From the NCBI GenBank assembly GCA_937875605.1, contig CALLXZ010000567.1, positions 1-9,614 on the forward strand: 9,614 bases of DNA, given 5' to 3'. Origin of the DNA: an uncultured Moheibacter sp. GTDB taxonomy: Bacteria > Bacteroidota > Bacteroidia > Flavobacteriales > Weeksellaceae. Positions 1 through 7,018 of this stretch are shown here, piece by piece; the first letter of the stretch is position 1, and each line of letters opens with the position of its first letter. The notes beneath the pieces were generated by a model. It saw only the letters and a list, made by a program, of their open reading frames with translations, was not told where the DNA came from and made no database searches. The position numbers and the translations under genes were made by a program.

Positions 1-1418
1 AATAAAAAAGTTAATCGAGTATCAATTTCCTTTAAAATTTCTTGCGCAATGATTTGTTGTTTTTTGTCTAATTTTTTGTCCAGTGTATGGATCCAATTTC
101 GAAGAAACTGCAAATCAAAATGAGAAACTTCTCCGATGTGTTTTTGGTCGATTTTGAAATGAAGCGATTCTTGATTTAATCGAAAACCATTGCAATCCGA
201 ACAATGTATGTTTTTGGAAAACTTTCTGGATACTGACCATGAAGATGGATGGGCTTTGTCGTCCATCATTTCTTCTAAAAACGGTATAATTCCCTCGAAA
301 TCAATCTTATAAATTTTACTTACATCTGCAAATTTTAGTTGAACATCTACTGATTCTTTTAAACCGTACAAAATGTCCTGAACGAGATCTGTTTTTAATT
401 TTTTATATGGTGTATCGACGGATTCTCCATATTTGGCATATATGGATTCGATTTGTTTCCGTATCCGAGTTGTATTTTTAAGTTCTTCCAACGGTGCAAT
501 CATTCCGTTTTTCAACGAACGGTTCGGATCCGGAAAAACTTTATTGACATCCACGACTTTTAGCTCTCCGAGACCATTACAAGTTGGGCATGCACCTTTT
601 GGGGAATTGAACGAAAAAGAATTAGGCTCAGGAGTCGGATAAGAAATTCCTGTGGTAGGACACATAAGATTTCGACTGTAAAAACGAGATTCATTGGTTT
701 CATAATCCAAAATCATCATTACATTATCTCCTTGTTGCATCGCCATATCGATTGAATTCATCAGACGTTCATCGGAAATTTTGTCGTTTAATTTTAACTT
801 ATCGATGATCAATTCGATGTCGTGCATTTTATATCGATCCAATTTCATCCCAGAAGTAACTTCCAGAATTTCTCCGTCAACACGAACTTCCATGTATCCT
901 TTTTTAGAAACTTGGGCAAATAATTCACGGTAATGACCTTTTCTTCCGCGCACTAATGGAGCGAGAATTGCTAATTTCTTATCGGAATAATTTTGCTTGA
1001 TTAAATCTTTAATCTGACTATCGGAATAGCTGACCATTTCTTCTCCCGTATTGTAGGAATAAGCAGTCGCTGCTCTTGCAAAAAGAAGTCGTAAAAAATC
1101 ATAAATTTCTGTAATGGTTCCGACGGTAGAACGTGGACTTTTGGACGTCGTTTTTTGCTCAATGGCAATCACAGGTGAAAGTCCGTCTATTTTATCCACA
1201 TCGGGGCGTTCCATTCCACCAAGAAACTGTCGGGCATACGCTGAAAATGTTTCGATATACCGTCGTTGTCCTTCGGCATAAATCGTATCAAAGGCAAGCG
1301 AAGATTTTCCGCTTCCGCTCAAACCTGTGATCACCACCAATTTTTCTCTGGGTATTTTTACATCTATATCTTTGAGATTATGCTCTCTGGCACCATAGAC
1401 TTCTATAAAATCATTCAT
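1..1418 (-). CDS. uvrA: UvrABC excinuclease subunit A, N-terminal half (partial)
   Basis: UvrA is the ATP-driven damage sensor of bacterial nucleotide excision repair; it scans DNA as a dimer and loads UvrB. The ATG at 1418 gives a protein beginning [20 protein letters not shown], a typical UvrA N-terminus. The Walker A motif GLSGSGKS lies at residues 32-39, followed by the UvrA-typical [18 protein letters not shown]. Further on are a zinc-site segment at 253-280 and a CxxCxGxRL motif with C406 and C409. The gene runs off the left edge after 472 complete codons, about half of the usual 940 or so residues, just before the first ABC signature is expected. In the first zinc site the second cysteine is replaced: C253, T256, C277, C280. 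A TAAATTTG box lies 22 nt upstream of the start and there is no Shine-Dalgarno sequence. Identification is secure; bacteria can carry two UvrA paralogues and I cannot tell which this is. Confidence 0.96.
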   Translation of the reverse strand, partial: MNDFIEVYGAREHNLKDIDVKIPREKLVVITGLSGSGKSSLAFDTIYAEGQRRYIETFSAYARQFLGGMERPDVDKIDGLSPVIAIEQKTTSKSPRSTVGTITEIYDFLRLLFARAATAYSYNTGEEMVSYSDSQIKDLIKQNYSDKKLAILAPLVRGRKGHYRELFAQVSKKGYMEVRVDGEILEVTSGMKLDRYKMHDIELIIDKLKLNDKISDERLMNSIDMAMQQGDNVMMILDYETNESRFYSRNLMCPTTGISYPTPEPNSFSFNSPKGACPTCNGLGELKVVDVNKVFPDPNRSLKNGMIAPLEELKNTTRIRKQIESIYAKYGESVDTPYKKLKTDLVQDILYGLKESVDVQLKFADVSKIYKIDFEGIIPFLEEMMDDKAHPSSWSVSRKFSKNIHCSDCNGFRLNQESLHFKIDQKHIGEVSHFDLQFLRNWIHTLDKKLDKKQQIIAQEILKEIDTRLTFL

Positions 1419-1439
1419 CTTTCCGAAAAAATCAAGCTA

Positions 1440-1447
1440 CAAATTTA
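1440..1447 (-). promoter_or_regulatory. Candidate -7 box of the uvrA promoter (TAAATTTG)
   Basis: On the minus strand the octamer TAAATTTG fits the Bacteroidota -7 consensus TAnnTTTG. It would start transcription about 16 nt before the uvrA ATG. No TTG lies 17-23 nt upstream, where instead the poly-T tract of the preceding terminator is found. Placement directly between a terminator and a start codon supports it; the motif alone is short and AT-rich. Confidence 0.5.
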
Positions 1448-1462
1448 CAGCTTTTAAAGGCG

Positions 1463-1490
1463 AAAAAAAAGTGCTCCGAAGAACACTTTT
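1463..1490 (-). terminator. Rho-independent terminator with UUCG tetraloop
   Basis: On the minus strand an 8-bp stem (AAGTGTTC paired with GAGCACTT, including one G-U pair) is closed by the very stable C(UUCG)G tetraloop and followed by a run of eight T. It starts about 10 nt after the stop of the SRPBCC/GyrI-like gene and separates it from uvrA. On the plus strand the G-U pair becomes an A-C mismatch, so it should work mainly for the minus strand. Confidence 0.85.
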
Positions 1491-1497
1491 ATAATCT

Positions 1498-2535
1498 TTA
1501 TTTCTGAAGTGGAATGTAGATTTTGGTCAATAAATTTTCCGGATTCGGAGTAGATTTCGGTTCATTTTCATATTCTTGCCAATACGAATTTTCCAGCTTT
1601 AAATTATTTTTCATGGCATGATCTTTCATTTTCAGAAGGGTTTCATTTAGTTTATTGTGATTTCCTTTGTGGATACAAACCAAAGTTTCTGCAGAGGATA
1701 AAGCTTTCAATTCCATTCCTTCTCCCAGTTTTACTGATTCGGTTATGGGATATCCGCAATAAAATTTCGCTTTATTGGAAGCGCTGTCCACAAATTCGTA
1801 ATAGGAGATAGGTTGCCCGATTTTTGTGGGAGATAATTTAAGAAAATCAGTTAAATAACTGTAGATTAGTCCAAAAGATTCTTCTGTAGCTGTTTTGATT
1901 TCTTCTTCATCCAGTGAAGTTTCATTCATTACGGTGATTAGTTTCTGCCCTTCAAACATTTCTGTTTTGATCATTCCTGGCATTAGCGAATGGGCTTGTT
2001 CAGGAGTCAGAGCAGAAGTTTTTAAGTTTTTCTCTAATTTGTCCAAACCTTGTTGAAGTTTTTCGGTTAAATTTTTAGAAGTGAAATAACTATAATATCG
2101 GGAGAAATACCCTAATTTTTCACTTGAAATATTCCATTTGAGTTTGGTTTTATTGGAATTATCCGAATTAAATTCAACTTTCATTTGCGAATTTTTTCCT
2201 AAATCCAATCCTTCTACTGTATATTCGATTAATTTATTTTGATCGGATTTATTTACGGTAATTACGCCATTTGAATTATTGGAAGTCCATTTGTAGCCGG
2301 CTCCCATACCCCGATAAGGGGCATAAAACTCCTGGGAGGAAAGAGAGTCTACGGAAGACCAAGGATCCCACTCTGAGAATTCTTTCATATTATTGAATTC
2401 TTCAAAAATCATTCCTGCAGGGAATTCAAATTCTTTTTCTACTTCCGCATTTAGTTTGTCGGGAAGAAAAATCGGTGCTAAAAGCAAGGCAACTATCAGC
2501 AAAATAAGTATTTGAGCAATTCGTTTCATATTCAT
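1498..2535 (-). CDS. Membrane-anchored SRPBCC domain protein with C-terminal GyrI-like domain
   Basis: Three parts are visible in this 345-residue protein. Residues 6-24 are a hydrophobic segment that should anchor it in the inner membrane or act as an uncleaved signal. Residues about 31-170 resemble an SRPBCC (polyketide-cyclase-like, START-fold) domain, with the characteristic FNNMKEFSEWDPWSSVD segment near residues 47-63. Residues about 187-345 resemble the GyrI-like/AraC effector-binding domain, ending in WQEYENEP and LLTKIYIPL, the usual close of that fold. Both folds bind small hydrophobic or amphipathic ligands, so a ligand-binding role at the envelope is an inference; no substrate can be named. 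The ATG at 2535 is used; a second ATG two codons later (2529) is equally possible. The gene stands alone: a terminator follows, and a divergent DUF937 gene starts 99 nt away. This fusion occurs in other Bacteroidota, as far as I recall. Confidence 0.8.
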   Translation of the reverse strand: MNMKRIAQILILLIVALLLAPIFLPDKLNAEVEKEFEFPAGMIFEEFNNMKEFSEWDPWSSVDSLSSQEFYAPYRGMGAGYKWTSNNSNGVITVNKSDQNKLIEYTVEGLDLGKNSQMKVEFNSDNSNKTKLKWNISSEKLGYFSRYYSYFTSKNLTEKLQQGLDKLEKNLKTSALTPEQAHSLMPGMIKTEMFEGQKLITVMNETSLDEEEIKTATEESFGLIYSYLTDFLKLSPTKIGQPISYYEFVDSASNKAKFYCGYPITESVKLGEGMELKALSSAETLVCIHKGNHNKLNETLLKMKDHAMKNNLKLENSYWQEYENEPKSTPNPENLLTKIYIPLQK

Positions 2536-2552
2536 TAATTGGTTTATAGCTG

Positions 2553-2560
2553 CAAAATTA
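2553..2560 (-). promoter_or_regulatory. Candidate -7 box for the SRPBCC/GyrI-like gene (TAATTTTG)
   Basis: The minus-strand octamer TAATTTTG matches TAnnTTTG and lies 17 nt before the ATG at 2535, giving a leader of roughly 10 nt. I find no TTG at the expected distance upstream, so this rests on the -7 box and its position alone. Confidence 0.4.
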
Positions 2561-2581
2561 AAAATTTCAATTGTAATATGA

Positions 2582-2610
2582 TTGTGGTTTGGAATTTAAT
2601 GCTATATTTG
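2582..2610 (+). promoter_or_regulatory. Promoter of the DUF937 gene (TTG-N18-TATATTTG)
   Basis: TTG at 2582-2584 and TATATTTG at 2603-2610 are 18 nt apart, matching the Flavobacterium consensus TTG-N17-23-TAnnTTTG. Transcription would start near 2615-2617, about 19 nt before the ATG at 2635. It is the only promoter in the window for which both elements are clear, and it shows that an upstream ATG at 2539 cannot be the start of this gene. Confidence 0.7.
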
Positions 2611-2634
2611 ATTACAACCAATATAATTAATAGA

Positions 2635-3213
2635 ATGGATATTTCAAGTTTATTGCAAGGACCGATGGGTCAGCAAATGATTAACGGCGTTGTTAATCAA
2701 TTAGGTATTGAAAATGATCAGGCGAAAATGGCCATATCAGCAGCCGTACCTTTTTTACTCACTGCGTTAAATAAAAATGCGAGTAGTGGTGATGCACAAA
2801 ATATAGCGAATGCTCTAGAGCGTGATCATGATGGAAGTATTTTGGATAATTTAGGAGGATTTCTAAGTGGTGGAAATTTTGCAGATGGTGCCAATATTTT
2901 AAGTCATGTTTTAGGTGGAAAACAACCGCAGGTGGAAAATGCAATCGGGAAGTCATCGGGATTAAATGGTGCTCAGATTGCTCAAATTTTAGCAATGATT
3001 GCTCCGATCGTGATGGGATATTTAGGTAAAGAGAAAAAACAAAATGGCTTGGATGCAGGTGGACTTTCCGGTCTTTTAGGTGGATTAGTTGGCGGCGTTC
3101 AGCAAACCAATCAAAGAGAAATGAGTACAATTGAGCGGCTTCTGGATAGAGATGGTGATGGTAGTGCGATCGATGATGCGATGGATCTTTTGGGAGGATT
3201 TTTTAAAAAATAA
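2635..3213 (+). CDS. DUF937 domain protein
   Basis: This 192-residue protein matches DUF937 (YidB-like) proteins: the N-terminus MDISSLLQGPMGQQMINGVV, a glycine- and alanine-rich helical body, and the hallmark ERDHDGSILDNLGGFL at about residues 62-77. A related sequence, DRDGDGSAIDDAMDLLGGFF, closes the protein at 171-190. Both copies carry an Asp-rich DxDGS loop that looks like a calcium-binding loop but lacks the full EF-hand spacing. No signal peptide or membrane helix is clear, although residues 113-130 are hydrophobic. Biochemical function is unknown for the family. The ATG at 2635 is preferred over one 32 codons upstream because the family begins here, the extra residues look untranslated, and the promoter lies between the two. 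The gene is monocistronic, ending in a strong terminator. Confidence 0.85.
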   Translation: MDISSLLQGPMGQQMINGVVNQLGIENDQAKMAISAAVPFLLTALNKNASSGDAQNIANALERDHDGSILDNLGGFLSGGNFADGANILSHVLGGKQPQVENAIGKSSGLNGAQIAQILAMIAPIVMGYLGKEKKQNGLDAGGLSGLLGGLVGGVQQTNQREMSTIERLLDRDGDGSAIDDAMDLLGGFFKK

Positions 3214-3232
3214 ATAAAGTGAATTCAAAAAC

Positions 3233-3263
3233 AAAAAGGGGAAGTTTATACTTCCCCTTTTTT
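3233..3263. terminator. Strong bidirectional terminator between convergent genes
   Basis: AAAAAGGGGAAG, a six-base TTTATA loop and CTTCCCC followed by T6 form a GC-rich stem with a T tract on the plus strand (for the DUF937 gene) and a T5 tract on the minus strand. On the minus side it begins at the stop codon of the small ORF at 3262-3408, so it ends the sigma-factor transcript as well. Confidence 0.9.
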
Positions 3264-3408
3264 AATTCTTGATAAGAATAATTTTCTTGTTCAAGATTCC
3301 ACTTCTAATAACTGATAATGTTTTTGAAAAATTTAAAATGTTTTGAACCGTTTCCGGTTTTGGTGATAATCTCTCACCGATAAAAGAGTAGTTTTGCTTC
3401 ATTGACAT
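3262..3408 (-). CDS. Small ORF of 48 residues behind the ECF sigma factor
   Basis: Translation from ATG at 3408 gives MSMKQNYSFIGERLSPKPET, continuing with VQNILNFSKTLSVIRSGILN and KKIILIKN, then TAA. A second ATG at 3402 would give 46 residues. It lies 69 nt after the sigma-factor stop on the same strand, with no TAnnTTTG box of its own and a strong terminator exactly at its end, so it is most simply the second gene of the sigma-factor operon. It is basic, has no clear signal peptide or membrane helix, and the segment PKPETVQNILNFSKTLSVI looks like an amphipathic helix. From memory, similar 45-55 residue proteins (a lysine/proline start, then an ILNFSKSL-like helix) follow related sigma factors in Flavobacteriia; I could not check this. 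No function is assigned; modulation of the sigma factor is only a guess. Confidence 0.6.
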   Translation of the reverse strand: MSMKQNYSFIGERLSPKPETVQNILNFSKTLSVIRSGILNKKIILIKN

Positions 3409-3451
3409 ACTAATTTGGGTTTATACTTTTAAAACGTACTGACCTTCAAAT

Positions 3452-3468
3452 TATTGTCTTACACAATA
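3452..3468 (-). other. Small hairpin just after the sigma-factor stop codon
   Basis: On the minus strand TATTGT, loop GTAAG and ACAATA form a perfect 6-bp stem ten nucleotides after the sigma-factor stop, followed by ATTTG rather than a T run. It is too weak to be a confident terminator but could slow polymerase or protect the 3' end between the two genes. Confidence 0.25.
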
Positions 3469-3477
3469 CTTATAACG

Positions 3478-4068
3478 TTAAACTAATGTTAAAGTTAAAT
3501 TCTTCTCGTCTATGAGTTTTCTTAAATTTATCAAGGCATAACGCATCCTTCCAAGAGCAGTATTAATGCTCACATCTGTTTCTTCCGCTATTTCTTTAAA
3601 GCTTAATCCTTTGAATATACGAAGTTGTAAGACTTCTCGCTGGTCATCCGGTAAATAATCAATAATCAGACGTAAATCTTTGTCTATTTGATCTTTGATG
3701 ATTTTAGTTTCGGAGCAATCTTCCGGATCTGCTAAAAAATCAAATATGCTAAAATCCTCGTCTACGAATGTTTCGCCAATAGTAGGCATACGAGTCTTAG
3801 ACCGAAAATAGTCTATAGTGAGATTATGCGCTATACGCATCACCCAAGGTAAAAACTTACCTTCCTCACTGTATTTGCCTTCTTTCAAAGTCAAAATTAC
3901 CTTTACGAAGGTATCCTGAAAGATATCCTCTGCAATGTTTTTATCTAAAACTTTGGAAAAAATAAAGCCATAAACTTTATTCTTATATCGATCTATTAAC
4001 TCTGCCAGTGCTGATTCGTTGCCGAGTATGTACGAATCAACTAATTGAGAATCATCAATGAATTCCAT
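3478..4068 (-). CDS. ECF-type RNA polymerase sigma-70 factor
   Basis: This 196-residue protein has the two regions of an ECF sigma factor. Sigma region 2 covers about residues 20-92, with the core-binding sequence NIAEDIFQDTFVKV at 44-57 and the DNA-facing PWVMRIAHNLTIDYFR at 74-89. Sigma region 4 covers about 132-186, with DDQREVLQLRIFKGLSFKEI followed by the helix-turn-helix AEETDVSINTALGRMRYA. The acidic linker between them (DEDFSIFDFLADPED, 103-117) resembles that of a sigma factor widely kept in Flavobacteriia. No anti-sigma factor of the zinc-binding or FecR type is beside it; the only companion is the 48-residue ORF downstream. The regulon and inducing signal cannot be read from the sequence. 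The start at 4068 fits the family; a possible -7 box lies about 79 nt upstream, giving a leader of about 70 nt. Function as a sigma factor is secure, the subgroup is not. Confidence 0.93.
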   Translation of the reverse strand: MEFIDDSQLVDSYILGNESALAELIDRYKNKVYGFIFSKVLDKNIAEDIFQDTFVKVILTLKEGKYSEEGKFLPWVMRIAHNLTIDYFRSKTRMPTIGETFVDEDFSIFDFLADPEDCSETKIIKDQIDKDLRLIIDYLPDDQREVLQLRIFKGLSFKEIAEETDVSINTALGRMRYALINLRKLIDEKNLTLTLV

Positions 4069-4146
4069 ATTCTTCGTCTTTTGTCTACAAGTGTTAAAGA
4101 GATAGAATATTTAATCTATAGGCAGCATTTTTTGTGTTAATATTGA

Positions 4147-4154
4147 CAAAGATA
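4147..4154 (-). promoter_or_regulatory. Candidate -7 box for the sigma-factor operon (TATCTTTG)
   Basis: The minus-strand octamer TATCTTTG matches TAnnTTTG and lies between the gapA terminator and the sigma-factor gene. It implies an untranslated leader of about 70 nt, longer than elsewhere in the window. No TTG stands at the expected distance upstream. The leader has only very short ORFs and no clear hairpin. Confidence 0.45.
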
Positions 4155-4185
4155 TAAAATTTTCTTAAAAAATGATTTATTTCAT

Positions 4186-4219
4186 AAAAAAAGCTACTTT
4201 TTTAACAAAAGTAGCTTTT
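4186..4219 (-). terminator. Rho-independent terminator of pfkA-gapA
   Basis: A perfect 13-bp stem (AAAAGCTACTTTT and its complement) with a five-base loop begins 22 nt after the gapA stop; on the minus strand it continues into a T tract. The AAAA/TTTT flanks would allow some function on the plus strand too, but no plus-strand gene leads into it. Confidence 0.88.
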
Positions 4220-4241
4220 AGAATTTCTATAATATTTTGTA

Positions 4242-5267
<1,026 letters not shown>

Positions 5268-6254
5268 TTAAACTGCTAAAATTTTAGCGACTTTTATTAA
5301 TTCTTTATCTATTTCGTTATGTTTTTTGATAGCTTCCTCGATAGGTGTGTAGACTACTTTATTTGAACGAAGTCCTGCCATAACGTTTGTTCGTCCTTCT
5401 AAAAGACCTTCTACTCCTGCAACTCCTAAACGGCTTGCCAAAACTCTGTCCATACAAGTTGGATTTCCTCCGCGCTGAATATGTCCCAAAACCGTTACAC
5501 GTACATCATAATCAGGAAAACGCATTTCAGTTGCTTTAGCCAATTCAAATGCATTTCCTAATTCTTCTCCTTCCGCAACTACGATGATACTGGAATTTTT
5601 GCCTGCTTGTTCGGATTTTTCAAGGGATTGAAACAATCCTTCCAAACTGTCTTTTTTTTCCGGAATTAAAATATCCTGCGCACCGGAAGCAATTCCACTG
5701 TTTAAAGCAATAAATCCGGCATCTCTTCCCATTACTTCCACAAAGAAAATTCGGTTGTGTGAGGTGGCCGAGTCACGAATTCGGTCGATGGCTTCGATTA
5801 CGGTATTCAAAGCCGTATCATATCCAATTGTAAAATCAGTTCCGAAAATATCATTATCAATGGTTCCTGGAATACCAATAAAAGGAATACCAAATTCTTT
5901 AAAAAATACATTTGCTCCTGTAAAAGATCCATCGCCTCCAATTACAATCAGAGCGTCCAATCCATTACTCTTTAGATGTTTATAAGCTTTTTCCCGACCT
6001 TCTTTTGTGCGGAATTCGTCGGATCTTGCGGTTTGCAAAAAAGTTCCTCCGCGATTGATGATGTGTTTTACAGAACGAGCACCTAATTCGGACATTTGAT
6101 TCTGGATGAGCCCTTCGTATCCCATCTTAATTCCCACACATTTTATCTGATAATAAGCACATGCACGGACAACAGCTCTGACAGCTGTATTCATCCCGGG
6201 AGAATCACCTCCTGAAGTTAAAACTCCGATTTTTTTCAGGGTAGCATTTGACAC
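5268..6254 (-). CDS. pfkA: ATP-dependent 6-phosphofructokinase, starting at GTG
   Basis: This enzyme phosphorylates fructose 6-phosphate to fructose 1,6-bisphosphate, the committed step of glycolysis. Of 328 residues, GGDSPGMN (15-22) and GGDGS (106-110) form the nucleotide site; PGTIDND (129-135) holds the catalytic aspartate; MGRDAG (175-180) and GHIQRGG (257-263) bind the sugar phosphate. Gly after Asp in GGDGS and Gly in PGTIDND mark an ATP user; pyrophosphate-dependent enzymes typically have Asp and Lys there. The start is GTG at 6254: no in-frame ATG lies upstream, the family begins with this KKIGVLTSGGDSPGMN region, and a TATATTTG box places the transcript start about 18 nt before it. 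A short out-of-frame ATG ORF overlaps the start. gapA follows 21 nt downstream. DUF4294 lies 76 nt upstream with no clear terminator between, so some read-through is possible. Confidence 0.97.
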   Translation of the reverse strand: MSNATLKKIGVLTSGGDSPGMNTAVRAVVRACAYYQIKCVGIKMGYEGLIQNQMSELGARSVKHIINRGGTFLQTARSDEFRTKEGREKAYKHLKSNGLDALIVIGGDGSFTGANVFFKEFGIPFIGIPGTIDNDIFGTDFTIGYDTALNTVIEAIDRIRDSATSHNRIFFVEVMGRDAGFIALNSGIASGAQDILIPEKKDSLEGLFQSLEKSEQAGKNSSIIVVAEGEELGNAFELAKATEMRFPDYDVRVTVLGHIQRGGNPTCMDRVLASRLGVAGVEGLLEGRTNVMAGLRSNKVVYTPIEEAIKKHNEIDKELIKVAKILAV

Positions 6255-6277
6255 AATAGTGGCATTTTTAAGAGTTG

Positions 6278-6285
6278 CAAATATA
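6278..6285 (-). promoter_or_regulatory. Candidate -7 box of the pfkA-gapA promoter (TATATTTG)
   Basis: The minus-strand octamer TATATTTG is a full match to TAnnTTTG, identical to the box before the DUF937 gene. It lies 24 nt ahead of the GTG start, predicting a leader of about 18 nt. No TTG is present 17-23 nt upstream, so promoter strength is unclear. Confidence 0.5.
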
Positions 6286-6330
6286 ATAAATTGAGTGTGT
6301 AATAGAAAGAATTTGGCAGAAAGATTCTGT

Positions 6331-6966
6331 CTAATCCGAATCCTTGATTCTTTCCAAACGACCCGACCGGAAATCTTTTTCCAAAATCACTTGTATATAT
6401 AAATCTTCTCTTGTTTTATGTGGATCAAACTGGGTTTTTAAATCCAAATCAAATGCTCCACCGGCAGAATTCCAAAGAAAAGCGTTCATTCCTCCACGTA
6501 ATTCTTTTATGATGTCAAAGGAAGTTTTATCGGTTTCTCTGTGGATTAATTTGATGAGAATTTGTCCTCGTGAAAGTGAAAGGTCTTTCAGTTTTCCTTC
6601 AAATTGATCGGCCAAGACACCCTGACGATCTTTAATGTATTTGCGTTTCTCACGTTTGGTGAAAAATTGAGCTGTATCTTGAATCGAATTATATTCCTCC
6701 ACTGCAACTTTTACATAAGGCCAAACATCCCGAACTCTTTTACGCAACCATAAATAATACTTCTTTTCCATTTCTGTTTTGAGATGAAGGTGAAGCATTT
6801 CAGCATTATCTAATTTAATTGTATCAAAAATGGCTAGATCTTCCGGCGAAATAGAATCCATTTCATATAATTCTTTTGAAGAATTAATAATTTCTTTATT
6901 GGGATCTTCTTGTCCCCACAAAAATGGACCGAAGAAAGAAATAAGAATAATTAGTTTCCAATGCAT
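6331..6966 (-). CDS. Secreted DUF4294 domain protein
   Basis: The 211-residue product starts with a short basic segment and a hydrophobic stretch (MHWKLIILISFFGPFLWGQE), a plausible Sec signal peptide cut after residue 18; there is no lipobox cysteine. The mature part matches DUF4294, roughly residues 70-190: YYLWLRKRVRDVWPYVKVAV, a basic KREKRKYIKDRQ segment, and the well-conserved GQILIKLIHRETDKTSFDII and LKTQFDP. The function of DUF4294 is unknown; export to the periplasm is inferred from the signal peptide. The M42 peptidase gene starts 52 nt away in the opposite direction, a pairing I recall from other Flavobacteriia. Downstream, pfkA follows after 76 nt with no convincing terminator. 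A near-match -7 box (AATATTTG) is found at 6980-6987. Confidence 0.85.
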   Translation of the reverse strand: MHWKLIILISFFGPFLWGQEDPNKEIINSSKELYEMDSISPEDLAIFDTIKLDNAEMLHLHLKTEMEKKYYLWLRKRVRDVWPYVKVAVEEYNSIQDTAQFFTKREKRKYIKDRQGVLADQFEGKLKDLSLSRGQILIKLIHRETDKTSFDIIKELRGGMNAFLWNSAGGAFDLDLKTQFDPHKTREDLYIQVILEKDFRSGRLERIKDSD

Positions 6967-6979
6967 AAGCCACGGATAG

Positions 6980-6987
6980 CAAATATT
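6980..6987 (-). promoter_or_regulatory. Possible -7 box for the DUF4294 gene (AATATTTG, one mismatch)
   Basis: The minus-strand AATATTTG differs from TAnnTTTG at its first base and sits 13 nt before the ATG at 6966. It is the best candidate in the 52-nt divergent region on this strand, but the match is imperfect and no upstream element is seen. Confidence 0.3.
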
Positions 6988-7000
6988 GTTCCCAATTATT

Positions 7001-7008
7001 TACATTTG
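7001..7008 (+). promoter_or_regulatory. Candidate -7 box for the M42 peptidase gene (TACATTTG)
   Basis: TACATTTG fits TAnnTTTG. Its last base is only 10 nt before the ATG at 7019, so transcription would begin around 7013-7015 and leave a leader of about 4-6 nt, or 10-12 nt if the second ATG at 7025 is used. No TTG lies at the expected spacing upstream. Confidence 0.45.
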
Positions 7009-7018
7009 TTAAAAATTA

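Noticed and set aside
433..1457. Plus-strand open frames at 433-642, 1133-1330 and 1266-1457
   Set aside because: They lie opposite uvrA, whose minus-strand reading is strongly conserved; their translations resemble no family and they have no promoter.
2539..2634. N-terminal extension of the DUF937 protein to the ATG at 2539
   Set aside because: The promoter at 2582-2610 lies within it, the extra 32 residues do not look like a family N-terminus or signal peptide, and the extension would begin right beside the divergent start.
2759..3130. Minus-strand open frame of 123 codons opposite the DUF937 gene
   Set aside because: His- and Leu-rich composition is typical of an antisense shadow, and the plus-strand frame matches a known family.
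6255..6330. Terminator between DUF4294 and pfkA
   Set aside because: Only a 5-bp AGAAT/ATTCT pairing and a repeated AGAAAGA can be found, with no T tract, so no terminator is claimed.
6344..6607. Plus-strand open frame opposite the DUF4294 gene
   Set aside because: Shadow of a recognisable domain on the other strand; no promoter or family match.
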